From Actinernus sp. WN-2022 (Eukaryota > Cnidaria > Anthozoa > Actiniaria > Actinernidae), in NCBI GenBank assembly GCA_030867875.1, contig JAOWCC010000064.1:36354802-36418801 (forward strand): a stretch of DNA of 64,000 nucleotides. The letters run 5' to 3'. The stretch's first letter is position 1, and each line of letters opens with the position of its first letter. The notes below the pieces were generated by a model. That model was not told the DNA's origin. It did no database searches and worked only from the letters and a program-made list of their open reading frames with translations. Positions 11,048 through 23,099 of the stretch are shown in pieces. The position numbers and the translations under genes are program-made.

Positions 11048-11385
11048 TTTTAAGGGAAGAGGTCAAAACAATGGTACTCCGACGGGACCCAATTTTGATG
11101 GAAGGGGGGTTGTACCGGAACCCACCACCTATTTTTGCAAAATCTAGATTTTTGACCACAAATATCTTCTTGAATAAAATACTTATTGAAGAACTAGTAA
11201 CTACATTTCTAGTTTCTACAGGCAGAGAAGAACGTGTGTCTGCATTAAAATCACGTATCCCTATTTTACAACGCGAGAAAATCACCCTCGAAAAAAGGGG
11301 TAGGGGGTATTACCCGCCACCCACCACCTCCCCTGACAAAATTGGGTCCCATTCGAAATCCATTGTTTTGACCTCTTCCCTAAAA
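11048..11385. mobile_element. 338-bp fold-back MITE
   Basis: ttttaagggaagaggtcaaa at 11048 mirrors the complement ending at 11385, with further matching inside (gggacccaattttg / caaaattgggtccc). The open frames on both strands within it are by-products of the palindrome. Confidence 0.8.
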
Positions 11386-11686
11386 GTAGAGTTCTTTTGT
11401 GTGAAAACGTTTTGTCCAATCAGAAGAGTGCAAAACAATAATCAAGAAAACGTTCAATAAAAAAATGTTCCCCATATTGAAAATTCGTCATATTGAAAGT
11501 TATGAGAGTTTTCACTAGATGCAATTCAAATCTGTTTACAAAATGACAAAATGTTCTTCTTCTTCAATTTTAGATATATTTTAATGTCTCAATAAGCCAA
11601 TGAGGTGGAAGATTGAAACAATACCACAATTAGCACCTTTTTACATTCCATGCATAACATATGCCTACCTCTTGCGCGGACCATTA

Positions 11687-12151
11687 CTTAAAGTGCATAT
11701 AAGCCCTAGCCAGTTATCTTTGATATCGATTGTACATGAAGTGGATAGTCCAACGGTAGAATATTTCTTGATTTGGGTGTTACGTCTATGAGCTATAAAG
11801 GTTTAGATTTCCAATATGCTAATGATGTGATGTCATCACCGACATCACTTATTATACAAAAGCATGCTGGTAGAGACAAATTACCTATTTTTAAATTCTA
11901 AGTTATATTTGAATCTTATCAAAGTCATTTTACCAAAAAAATATTCTAAATTAGAAAATAGCTTAATTCAAAAGCACAAAGAAATTCAGCAAATGTCGGT
12001 GATGACATCACATCATTAGCATATTGGAGATATAAACCTTTATATCTCGTAGACGCAACACCCAAATCAAGAAATATTCTACCGTTGGACTATCCACTTC
12101 ATGTACAATCGATATCAAAGATAATTGGCTAGGGCTTATAAGCACTTTAAG
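11687..12151. mobile_element. 465-bp fold-back MITE with TTAA ends
   Basis: The ends read CTTAAAGTGCATATAAGCCC and, inverted, GGGCTTATAAGCACTTTAAG. The arms are about 150 bp and nearly identical. The terminal CTTAAAGTGC is shared with the elements at 1413 and 14803, which suggests mobilisation by the same or a related TTAA-targeting transposase. Confidence 0.8.
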
Positions 12152-13409
12152 TCGTTTCTCTCATTGTTCCACTTATCTACATATATGTTTTTTTAAATTT
12201 CTTATGTAAAAGATGTAAAGATCCATTTGTAATTTCACTAGGGTTAATGTTTCCTAATTTTAATACATGAGATAATGTAGTGAACCATGTGCTATTATTG
12301 TTTAACTTACTAGATACTTGTAGAGCGTTATTAAGTAGTGGATTGTTTTTGTGTTTGAGTAAGTGAAAAAAGAATTTGACTATTGTGGTATGAATGGGAA
12401 TGTGAAAGGGAAAGGTCCAAGATCTTACAGCCTTGGAGTTTACTCCAAGTTTGTATGAAATAAGTTATCTTTAAATTTTAAGAATGAAGTATGTTTTTGT
12501 GAATATGCTCCCTAGACTTCGCAATTATATAATAAGATGGGTCGAACCAGTGAGTCGAACAATTTAAAAAGGATTTTTGTAGAAATCCCACATAGGGGAT
12601 TGAGTTTACCGACCGAGAGGTAGTCTTTCTCTTGGTCATATATGAAGACTGTATGGCATGTAACTGATTATTGGACGGCTGTACAATGTTATGTATTGTA
12701 CTCTATATTTCGGTTCGGCAGAACGGAGCTAAGTGTCATAAGCCATAAATAGTGTTTATGTTTGTGATGCCGCCCCCCTTATATCAGGACTTCTCAAGTA
12801 CATCACATTTTACTCTTGCAATATCGAGACTATTAACATCGATATAGCACTGGAATTCTGAACATCGTGTTGACAGGTTCTATCCTCTTATTCGCCATAC
12901 CGCCTAGTGATGGATCTTGACCCGAGACAGCCTGGAGACTGACTTGATACTAAACGACAACATCGAAAGGAACACTAAACCGAGCACAACGTACAGTACT
13001 CGAAAACGTAGATATTAAATATAGTTTGTAATATAGCTCTGATAGCTATCAAGATTATGTTTTTAACCTAGATACACGGTTGTCACAAGTCCGCTCCAGC
13101 TCTATTAAGTTATTCTGTTTTTCCAGTACTGTTTTACTGATGACGTTATAAAGTTGTTTGTTATTCTGTTGTACGCTGTACTCTTCTTTATTTTTTTGTC
13201 TTTGCATCAAGGAGTTGTTACCTGAACTATCCTCGAGCCTGAGGCTCACACAGTTTCTTGCAATGTTATTGTCATTTCTTCAATCCCTCAATGTAGCTCG
13301 CCTCTTATTAGCTTTAGTGCTCCTTGGTCACCATAGCTCTTAAGTTCGGCTTCGCACACAATTAGAGAATCTCAAATCATTTCATTCTGTAATGAGTAAT
13401 ATAATAATA
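12152..13409. other. intergenic, no gene recognised
   Basis: Only short open frames without domain or signal features. The last part forms the 3' flank of the minus-strand gene that follows. Confidence 0.4.
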
Positions 13410-13412
13410 ATG

Positions 13413-13418
13413 GTTTAT
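13413..13418 (-). promoter_or_regulatory. candidate polyadenylation signal
   Basis: AATAAA on the minus strand, about 100 nt beyond the stop codon of the 13521-13970 gene. The position is right, but this hexamer is common in AT-rich DNA. Confidence 0.35.
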
Positions 13419-13520
13419 TCAACAGTATATCCATTACACTGGCTCTTCACCTGTTGAAGAAGCTAAGACTAAATATAATAGACTTAATATTCTGTAATGA
13501 GTCCAATGTCTACACGTAAT

Positions 13521-13970
13521 TTATACCATAGTAGCTGACATGGCAGTTGCTTCGTGAGGTGAATAAGAATGCTCTCGTTGGGAATCGGGTGAAACTTCTT
13601 CATATCCTTTAAAATCCCTCGGTGCATTCTGGATACCTATTTTCTCCGTTCCATGGTTCATGGTGCTTTGTAAGTCGTCATTTTCGCAACACAAATGTTT
13701 CATAATAATAGTAAATAGAACCAGCCCCACTAAACAACCAAGAACGATCACTGAACTCACTATAGCTGCTTTCTCGTTCTCCCCTTCATGACTTTTCACA
13801 GTCGTATACAACATGTAGTCTTTGCTTGTCGGTAGAATAAACGGCGTAGGCTTGGAGACGTTCAGTGTGGCGAGAGAGCCTTGAAGTTGGTACACAGTTT
13901 TGTTAGAAGCCACTCCACAAAAACTCAGTAATAAAACAACATACAACTGCCCAGGTAAATTCGTTATCAT
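13521..13970 (-). CDS. small single-pass membrane protein, Cys-Cys juxtamembrane type
   Basis: An intronless ORF of 149 residues. I chose the ATG at 13970 (A at -3), since the open frame upstream begins only with GTG. Residues 5-21 form a signal peptide (LYVVLLLSFCGVAS). The ectodomain of about 45 residues has two N-glycosylation sequons (NKT, NVS). The transmembrane helix is about residues 68-90, followed by KHLCCENDDLQ: two membrane-proximal cysteines likely to be palmitoylated, then an acidic motif. The cytoplasmic tail has Tyr in GYEEV and ends ATMV, a fit to a class I PDZ ligand. No family is recognised. It shares its layout with the genes at 42034 and 56978. An AATAAA lies about 100 nt downstream. 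It could be a receptor-like or adaptor-binding protein; that is inference. Confidence 0.6.
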   Translation of the reverse strand: MITNLPGQLYVVLLLSFCGVASNKTVYQLQGSLATLNVSKPTPFILPTSKDYMLYTTVKSHEGENEKAAIVSSVIVLGCLVGLVLFTIIMKHLCCENDDLQSTMNHGTEKIGIQNAPRDFKGYEEVSPDSQREHSYSPHEATAMSATMV

Positions 13971-14420
13971 GATTCTCACTCCTCTTGTCGTCGAATCCTA
14001 GAATTGACTAATTAATGTGAGAAAGATGCAGTTGCAATACGAAACGATTAAAATTAGATTTAGCTAGTTGATGGAAATGGCGATCCGATGTGATTCAGTT
14101 ATAATTATGCCCGATCACTGCAAGTCTAGTAACTCCAAAGCTTCCTCAATCTCCTCAGCGCGACCTTTGTGGGTTTTTTAGCTCCATGCCTATCAAGAAT
14201 CAGTGTATGGGGTCGAACGCGACGCACCGAACACTCATCACCACTGACTGCACTGAACCAATAATACGTCTCCGGTTCGCAAAGGAACAATCAAGATGAC
14301 TCAAAAACCCAACTACGGCTTACATGGTATTTGCATGGCGAAATAAGTAAACCCTTTTCGCTAAGAGCACTTCATGTTATGTCGTTACTGGTCTAGTCAC
14401 AACAATAGGTCAGTTTCATT

Positions 14421-14576
14421 ATGGCGTCATTTTACTACAACTACCAGAATCCTTTTCAAATTCTCTTTCTCATTCAGATTTGTAATCTCTTTTGGGAATT
14501 CCAAGACAATGGTCCAAATTAGAGTAACAAAAGGATTCGCGCAAAGTGTTCTGGTAGTTGTAGTATGTGACGTCAT
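14421..14576. repeat. 156-bp imperfect fold-back
   Basis: tactacaactaccagaatcc at about 14433 is mirrored near 14529-14570, where the right arm has a short insertion (gcgcaaagtg). It probably is an old MITE. Confidence 0.6.
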
Positions 14577-14802
14577 CATGCAAATGTCTATTACAAAGAC
14601 AACGAAAAATACTCATGGAAAAAAATAATCAATTCTTTAGGCTATAATGATGTGGGGTTTCGGGCCTTAATGACGTTTGTCAGAACAGTAAAATATGTCG
14701 CAAAAATCTGGAGGAGTTCTTGTTACAAGCCTAAAACAGTCTAAGTTTGCTGTTTCATTGATGCCGACAGGTGATAGCCAAGTCTCTTTTCGCCTATTAT
14801 AC

Positions 14803-15342
14803 GCCATGAAGTGAAAATCGACTCCGTTTTTATTTTAATTAATTTCTAGTCTTACCTTAGTCATTTTGTGTAATTAAAAATAAGTTTGGAGAGCGCGAAC
14901 GTTATTTTTTTCGCGTTGAAGTCAGGCACAATTGTCAAAATCATGCGACAATTTAAATGTCGTTTATAAAGCATGTTTAACATCACATGCATGATATCAA
15001 GTGGTAAAAATATGGCCGACGGCAAGGCTTTTTGAGGAAAGATATAACAGTTGGCAAGGCCTCTCAAGTAAGACATGTTTAGAATGAGAATTAGACAATA
15101 TATTTTGTATTCATTTACGAAGACGAGTATAGATGTGACACCACTGACGTCACGCTTGTAATTAGCCGTGTCTTTAATGCCATAAAAATTGACAATTATG
15201 CCTGACTTCACTGACACGAAAAAAATAATGTTCGCGCTCTCCAAATTTATTTTTAATTGCACAGCACGATTACGAGAAGATGAAAATTTAACAAAATAAA
15301 ATAAAAATGAGGTCGATATTTTCACTTCATAGGCACTTTAAG
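14803..15342. mobile_element. MITE with TTAA ends, copy 2
   Basis: The same family as 1413-1948: ends close to cgccatgaagtgaaaatcga and ttcataggcactttaag, and the interior shares ggagagcgcgaac and aattgtcaaaatcatgcga. This copy is more diverged at its left end. Confidence 0.75.
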
Positions 15343-16636
15343 AGGTTTTCTGTGGTCACTGAATATCTTGCTCGCTGACACTATGGCCTTAACATCTGCA
15401 TGCTCACGCCATTGTTCGAGTTAAGAATAATATGGAATCAAAGTAAACTTCGGCATCAGAGAACTCCAGCAACGGGTTGATTATTATATGCCACGGCTGA
15501 GTAAATGTGTAGCAATTCCAAATGACTTGTTTCCCTGCTAACAGAGGTCTCTTCCTTCTCACGGCGAGAGAGAGAAAGGGAAGAGACCTCGACCGGTGTA
15601 CGACACTTTCTTCGATTTACCGCAGTCCACAACCAAACAAGTTTTGAAACCGTTTTTTTACCGGAAACGCGTAATGCACATAGTCAATCCTTACACGTCG
15701 CTTACACTTTTCGAATACGTTAAAGTCACGTGGGAGATCATGACAAGAGTGGCTAGGTAACCCAACACATGCGCGACAAAGAAAGCGTCGTCTCAGTTCC
15801 CGTTCTCTCGAAGAGATCTCTACTGGCAGGGAAATGACTTGTGTACTATCAGGTCATGACGACACAACTCCGGTTAGCTTACAATTCAAGTGCCACTACG
15901 ACGAAATTTGACCATTTCTTTTGCCACTTTTTTGTATTCCATAAGAACAAACAATGGCAGAAATATCCAAATCAGTGAAAAAAGTTTGCAAAGGGGCCAA
16001 TTTGACCACACATTTTAAAGAGAGTTTACCGTCAAAATCACGTCCGCCATTACGCGAATCCGTTCCCGTGGGCGAGGAAAGCCTAGTCATTTTTTAGCGT
16101 GTGTGACGGCGTCATACACTTAACGCATCGTTCTCAAGTTGCTTCGAACCCATACAATGTATTTTCCTCCGGTGTAAATAACATGAATTCTCATGGTTGT
16201 TAGGTTGGTACACGTGCGTTTTCCGCACGTGAGTATTGAAGCCTTATGCATATAAGGCTATTGGAAATCAATTGTTTTTCATCCAGGTTTGTTCGTTCGA
16301 CTAGATACAGCATCACTTATAACGGTAAATTTTATTATTTTTTATTATTGTTTTTTCTAATATTGTGATATGTGACAGAATGTTTGAATAGTTTACTCAT
16401 TATGCCAATTAATTGTTGGTTATGTGCTCATATTAATTCAATTTAATTGTTCTATGTCACCAGTCTCTCGCCTTGAAGCCTTGCGTTTTTAAGCTACGGC
16501 TAAGAGGCCGTTGAAGTTGATGTCGTATTTTACTCGGCAATATCTTTTTAGAAACGAGGCTGGATAAGGAAAAAAGGGACTTCTTTTCAATCAGCATCTC
16601 GTTGCCGGATTAATTATTTGCCATAAGTGGCTCACT
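15343..16636. other. intergenic with short repeats, no gene
   Basis: A 47-bp hairpin (gaggtctcttcc / gggaagagacctc) lies at 15544-15590. 16034-16123 is an inverted dispersed copy of 22514-22598. I see no gene. Confidence 0.5.
16034..16123. repeat. dispersed repeat, partner at 22514-22598
   Basis: cgtccgccattacgcgaatc and the following gggcgaggaaagcctagtca recur inverted at 22514-22598 with few changes, so both are copies of one interspersed element. Confidence 0.7.
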
Positions 16637-19529
16637 TGAGAGTAAGTATCGCGAGAATTCAGATATGAGAATGTAAGTTATCAGATTTTAATTAAGTAGT
16701 TTTTCCTTGAATTGTGGGAATTCAGAGACTACAGAAATGTATGTTCATTGTTTTCAAGAAAATGTTGAAGTTATAAGTTGAAATTAGAAGCAAACGTTTT
16801 TTTTTGCAAAGTGTGACTTTGGCATTGTTATGACAATTGTTATCATTTCTGTTACCATTGTTGTTGTTATCAATATAATTATTTAATGTGTTTGTGTAGG
16901 AAAGGTTTGTTAAAAACAATATTTGTTTGCAATATAGACTTTACAAACAATCTTATTGTTAATATTATTAATAATATTAAACATGCAGACTAATTCTTAT
17001 CGTTACTAACATTCAGACGAATTGTTCTTGTTTATTGCATGCAGATGAATTCGGAGACATCAAGACTAAAGGTGCACTTGATGGAGCAAGCCGTTTTTTC
17101 TCTGAATTATAGGAATTCAGAGACGAGAATGTATGTCACCTCATTGATATGATTGAAGGTGTTGGAGCTATTGAAATTAGAAGCGAGCGCAGAATTTTTT
17201 TTTTTTCGCAATATAAGTAAATATTGTTGTGATGACATTACCATTATTATTAATAATAATATAATTTATTATAGTATTATTGACATTCGTATGAATTTGG
17301 AAATAATAAGTGTTTTCACACAATGTCTCGTTTGGGAGCTGGACGTTCTCTCCTGGTGTTTGGGTTGTGTCTGGATTTAAGAACGAAATGTTCATAACTA
17401 GTAAGAAAATGTCTAAACAATAGAAGTAGTTTTTTCCAATATATAATAAGTAATATTATTAGTATTGTGATTATCATTAATACTGAAATGACTTGTAGAT
17501 AAATTGTTATCATTACTTACATTCAGACGAATTATTTAGTACAGTAGTAGTTTTTTGGAGATCACCCAAGTCAGTCAACACTAAATGTTCGCATGACGAA
17601 CCAAGCCGTTTTTTCTCTGAATTGTGAAAACCAGTCTGAGATACGAATATGGTCGAATATTATCAAGGTCAGTTATCTTTCCTGAGAGGAATCGTTTTTT
17701 CCCCGAATTGTGAGTTCAGAGATGAGAATCCATTATCTTGGTGAAATCGAAAGAAAAGGTTGAAGCAAGAAAAGGTAGGGACATTTAGCATCTAGTACTA
17801 TTTTGATTATTTATAGCTTGTCGTTAACGTTTTTGCTTCGATTGTGCGTAAGGTTATAACTTTAGTTACATTTATACTGCGACGCCTATCATGTTATGAA
17901 GTCATTACAATTATAATCAGTACGGCATTAATCGTTATATATTTATCATTAACACGCAGATGATCATGACTTCTCACTGGAGAGCAAGCCGGTTTTTTCC
18001 CCTGAATTGCGAAAAATCATATGACAATAAATATATTATGAAGCAAAGTGGGATCTTAAGGTTTAAATTTCAAGAACATAGTAACAAGATTGTCCGATCG
18101 ACAGTCCATGAGGTTGACAATTCGCAGACTAGATTTGAGATAATGGCTCATTCTTAGAGCAAGCCGTTCTCACTGAATTACGAAAATTCAGAGGTGAGAA
18201 TGTATAGCATATGTAAGATTCACCACCGGAGCAAGTCTCCGTAACTGAATGGCGAGCGATTCAGAGATAAGAATGTTACATCAGACTATGAGAAAGCGTG
18301 AACGCTATTGTCTGCACTCTATTGTGAGACTTCATGGATTAAGATGTAAGACTATTGTTTAGTTAATGGCTCTCCTCAGAGCAAGGCATTGTTAATGATT
18401 ACGGGGTTTCAGAGGCGGGATGCCATTGTCCGCACTGAATCAGTTGAGAATTCAGGGTTGACAATGTAAGACACGAGGCTAATGGCTCTACTAAGAGCGA
18501 GTCGTTGTCACTAAATTACGAGAATTCAGAAGGGAGAAGGTCGTTAAAGCATTCACCCGACTGTGTAATTAAGCCGTTTATACTGGATTGCGAGCGATTC
18601 AGAAGTAAGAATGGATGGCATCAGGCCAAGATTAAGCTGTTGTCTCTGAATTGTGGTAGTTCAGAGACGAGAACGCTATTGTCCACTGAATTGTGACGAT
18701 TCAGGGGCGAAGATGTGAAACAAGAGGCATATGGCAAATGGCTCGTATTGAGAACGAGCCGTTGTCACTGAATTTGTGAGAATTCAGAGGTGTGAATGCT
18801 GTTATCCGCACTGAATTGTGACCATTCAGGGGCGAAGATAAAAACAGGCTAATGCGCTTATTAGAGGCAAGCCATTATTAAACAAATGATTATAAGGCTC
18901 CAGAGGCGGAATCCATTGTGAGAATTCAGTGGCGAAGATGCAAAGCATGAGGCAAATGGCTCAAATGAGAGCAAGCCGTTGTTATTGAATCGTGAGGATT
19001 CAGAGGCGGAATGCCTTATCCGCACTGAATTGTGAGAATTCAGTGGCGAAGATGCAAAGCATGAGGCAAATGGCTCAAATGAGAGCAAGCCGTTGTTATT
19101 GAATCGTGAGGATTCAGAGGCGGAATGCCTTATCCGCACTGAATTGTGAGAATTCAGTGGCGAAGATGCAAAGCATGAGGCAAATGGCTCAAATGAGAGC
19201 AAGCCGTTGTTATTGAATCGTGAGAATTCAGAGGCGGAATGCCTTATCCGCACTGAATTGTGAGAATTCAGTGGCGAAGATGCAAAGCATGAGGCAAATG
19301 GCTCAAATGAGAGCAAGCCGTTGTTATTGAATCGTGAGAATTCAGAGGCGGAATGCCTTATCCGCACTGAATTGTGAGAATTCAGTGGCGAAGATGCAAA
19401 GCATGAGGCAAATGGCTCACATGAGAGTAAGTCGTTGTTATTGAATCGTGAGGATTCAGAGGCGGAATGCCTTATCCGCACTGAATTGTGAGAATTCAGT
19501 GGCGAAGATGCAAAGCATAAGGCAAATGG
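16637..19529. repeat. array of diverged hairpin units
   Basis: A phrase of the form ctgaattgtgagaattcag followed by aggcgaagatg recurs about every 60-120 bp, first sparse and diverged (16713, 17097, 17612, 17702, 18168, 18240, 18433, 18508, 18581, 18645, 18683, 18765, 18809) and then regular. Each unit can form a stem of 6-9 bp around a 5-6 base loop, and several changes on one arm are matched on the other. Alternate units carry the phrase gagcaagccgtt. No coding function is evident. The array continues at 20384-20430 after a LINE insertion. Confidence 0.7.
18909..19529. repeat. 114-bp tandem satellite, about 5.5 copies
   Basis: cgcactgaattgtgagaatt recurs at 19021, 19135, 19249 and onward, a period of 114 bp. 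Each unit contains two different hairpin monomers, so it is a dimer of the older unit of about 57 bp. Because 114 is divisible by three, the minus strand keeps a long open frame (18861-19622) with a 38-residue repeat; I treat that as an artefact. Confidence 0.85.
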
Positions 19530-20384
19530 CACCAACTTTGGCACATTAGGATACAAATTCATATACATCAATGTATTTAAAAATATATATATATCAAAGT
19601 ACGATCTGAATATTAAATTCAAATATAGTAAATCAAGTATTATTACAATTATTAAATAAATCCAATACCTCCTTACAATATCTTAAAACCAGTTTCACAA
19701 TAGAATCGTCATGCATACTAAAAATATATAAAAATAGCTCTTTTGGATCAAGCATAGCAAACGAACTGTTGATATTGTATAAATCGTTCATAAATAAACT
19801 TCTAACTTGTTCAATTTTCCCATGAACGCACGACATTAAAATATGATATTCATCACCAATTTCATTCGAATTGCATAGTGTGCACTTACGATCATCGTAT
19901 TGTATATTGCTGTAGCGACCAGACTCAACAGGAAGTCGATGTGCTGACAGTCGTAACCTGGTTACAGCTTGACGACACTTAACATTTGCATCGGTAAGGT
20001 ATCTCTCAAAACCGAAATTGATCTTAACTTTACTGAGAGTACGCAATTTACCACCTGATCGACTTTGTTGAGTGTGTTCCCTCCAGTAAAGAGAAAATAG
20101 ATTATATAATTTTGTTTTTAAATATCTGCCTAAATTAGGTAATTGTTTATTCGAAACGTTGAACTCATGTAACGATTTTAACTCACACATACGTAACAAG
20201 TAATTGGTAAAAACGACTGACTGTTGATTAGAACAGATACAAACTCTCGCAGCTAAACCGACGAGAGTGTTTTGATAAGACGCATCCTTAATACGAAACC
20301 AAAACTTCGCCACCAGGGTAGAAACTTGTACAATCAAGGGTACTCTTCCTAATTCACCATACACCGCCAAGTTGGTAGTTTTGG
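19530..20384 (-). pseudogene. LINE ORF2 C-terminal fragment inserted in the hairpin array
   Basis: The open frame 19633-20370 (245 residues) is the C-terminal part of a non-LTR retrotransposon ORF2. It begins VYGELGRVPL, a conserved block after the reverse transcriptase, and ends with RLRLSAHRLPVESGRYSN and CTLCNSNEIGDEYHILMSC, the zinc-knuckle tail. The catalytic domain is missing through 5' truncation. The flanks on both sides are halves of the same array phrase (caaatggc before, atgagagtaagtcgttg after), so the element landed inside the array. It is longer and better kept than the relic at 10550. Confidence 0.8.
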
Positions 20385-20430
20385 AATGAGAGTAAGTCGT
20401 TGTTATTAAATTGCCAGAATTTAGAGGTAA

Positions 20431-22513
20431 AAATATCTTGATGGTATTAGACTAGGAGACAGTATAAGCACTAGTCATTACCTTAGGTCCAGAAAATTGT
20501 TGTGTGAAGCAAACAGCTTCTTGTTTGTTTTTTCTTGTTTTTTGTTTTCGTTGGTTATATTTTCACAGTTCTGTACAGTTCTTCACTCTGGAGCAGAAGG
20601 AGACGGACTGAGTTCTCAAGTTAAAGAGCCAAGTCTACTCGGCTACCAACTACACTAGAGGCCAACCGAATATGTTTTCTGTTATGACTTCCATAGACAT
20701 GTTAAAACAGGATTATTTTGGATAATAAGCCAAAATGTAACTCAAATTACACGTTGAAGTTTACAATTATTCTCACATAATCTAAATGCAAATTAAGGAC
20801 TAAAGGACTTAATTTTTAATTTACAATGTTTTAATTCATGTTTTTTACAAACAGCGTTTTTAAGTGTCCAATTCATATTTCGTAGCTATGTTGACTTCAA
20901 GTTAAGTCCTCTACCCGTTTGGATAAGGTAGCATTCGCATGATACAAGATGTGGGTCATGCAAAAGATATTTTAATCTCGGGAGAGCAGTTTTAACTAAT
21001 ATGTTTGTTAGAATACTATAGAGTGCAGCCATAACTTCAATACCAATCTCAAATAAGGACGCCAGAGTACTATTTAGATTTTGGCTTTAGCCCTCGGAGC
21101 CTTGTACGATTGCATTCGGCCGAGGAGTACGTTTCCAGAAAATTTTCCACAGCAAGGTGGTTTTTTATTTCTGGTTTTTCGTATCGGGCAACGTACATAT
21201 TACAGTCACGACTATTGTAACCTATGAGGATTGAATGACTGAATCTGTATAGTCGCATGTGATATAACATAATATTTATTAAGCTTTGCTTAATGTAATA
21301 AATTGTTGGAAGAAGTGTAATTAACATCTAGGTGCTTGTTCAGTTAGAATTCCAAGATATGTAAACAGTCCTATTTGAACAATAACCCTGTAATATACGT
21401 GTACGGCTCAGCATTAATTGCAGTCATAACTATTGTCAGTAACATTATGAATATTGACTTAATAAAAGTGGTGCGTTGTACTAGTCGCTTGCGTCACAAC
21501 CTATACCTACCTTATAACAATACAACTACGTTGTGCTGGTAATAATTCATTAATGAACGAGAGGAGGAAAATATTTTTCATTCGGATGAGCTGGCGAAGT
21601 AGAATGAAATTTCTTCTTATATTGGCTACAAACTCACACTGCGAATTTTGCTGTGGTTTAGTAAATAACGACCTAAAATCTGCATCAGATTCTTCAGAAC
21701 ATAGTAATGTGTCTTTCTGTTTAAATTTATTGCCGGATCAGTGTAGATGATTTAGAGGAAATAGGGCCGCTGGCGACCGAGTTGAAAGCTGGACGAATAG
21801 TCGCTACAATCGCTTGGGAAGTGGCCTGCTAGTAAGTAGTGCTAGGTAGCAGAGAGGTTTCTTATCTCAGTTTTTGGGTAATTTTTCCCCAGGGTATTTT
21901 CCCTGGTTCGGCTTTCAGGTTGTGCTGTTACTGGATCCGGGCTACAGGGAGAACTCAGCGGAGAAATCACTAAGGTAATGATCAGTTTATAAGTCCTAAG
22001 TTTGTTCATTGTTTTATATGCTAGTTCGTAAATGAGAGAGATCGAGAATTATCTGTGTCCCGGAAATAATATTGGTGGTTTCTTCTGTGGTTTATTGTCT
22101 TGAAAATAAAATTAGCAGTAAATTAAAAGGCATACTACATCGACAGGTTTATCTGTTTCTAGGAAACAGCAATACGAGTTATTTATGACAAACTGTTCTC
22201 AGGAAACGTATAGCCGCTTATTTTTTGGTTAATCTATACTAGTAGTAGTCTGAGTAGTACATTCTGTCAGTTGGTTCGGCTGTTTTGGCCTTCTTCTGAA
22301 TTGTTATATTTGACTCTGGTACGATCTTACCGGCTATTCCTCGCTATTCCATGTGATACAAACCTACAGTCCTGTACAATGCACAAACTTGAAGGATTAT
22401 TTCTATTCAAAACGTTTTGTTTGCTTTTCAAAGCGGGAAAATGGTACACTTTCTTGCTATACATATGTTAGTTCGCGTGCGGGCTTGTATGGGTAGCCAC
22501 ACGTGTTGTTCTG
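20431..22513. other. intergenic, no gene recognised
   Basis: Only short open frames without coding signatures; I see no clear repeat structure. Confidence 0.4.
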
Positions 22514-22598
22514 TTAAGTGTATGACGTCACGTACGCTAAAAATGACTAGGCATTCCTCGCCCACAGGAACGGGTTCGCGTAATGGCGGACGTAAAAT
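22514..22598. repeat. dispersed repeat, partner at 16034-16123
   Basis: Inverted partner of the segment at 16034-16123; the best match is around gcctcgcccacaggaacggg-like sequence and gcgtaatggcggacg. Confidence 0.7.
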
Positions 22599-23099
22599 TC
22601 AAGATTCGGAGTCCAAAAAATAAGACTTACCGTCGTCGTATCGATAAACGGTTTCAACTGGTAATAATATAGCAACTCTACTTTATGAATATGAGATAAA
22701 AATTGATATGTCAAAATTTGATCGTAGGGGCACTTTAATGTTTTCTCTTCCTACCCTTTTCTCGGCCTTTCCCCGGGGTCCCGGGGCATTTCCCTGTTTC
22801 GTTGTGAACGGCACTGAACGAAAGCGAAACAGGAAACGGTCATACCCGGCACAACGTTTAGTTTCGCTTTGCGTTTTGTCGCGCAATATTTCATTAATTG
22901 CCAGTGTAGAAAGTAAACGATTGAACTCAAAGAACGTTTCGATAACGAGCAAGCAAGCCAGTTTCTAATGCGCACAGTTTTCATAGAGCTCCGAGATAAT
23001 ATTCCAAAAGTGCCGCACGAAATTGCTAACCACGACAAGAAAAAAATCAATCAGAAATATTTCTAGATGTTAATCAGGGCGAAGAAACCAATTATATAA
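22599..23099. other. intergenic, no gene recognised
   Basis: Overlapping open frames on both strands around 22683-23050 arise from one locally GC-richer stretch; none carries a recognisable motif. Confidence 0.4.

Noticed and set aside
11037..11460. ORFs of 82 and 129 residues on opposite strands
   Set aside because: They lie across the palindrome of a fold-back element and mirror each other.
18683..19500. Similarity of GAATTGTGAG phrases to the lac operator
   Set aside because: It is only a short chance match inside a hairpin repeat; nothing else is bacterial or vector-like.
18861..19622. 253-residue minus-strand ORF with 38-residue repeats
   Set aside because: The frame is open only because the satellite unit is 114 bp (divisible by three) and lacks stops in that frame; composition follows the DNA repeat and there is no sign of selection on protein.
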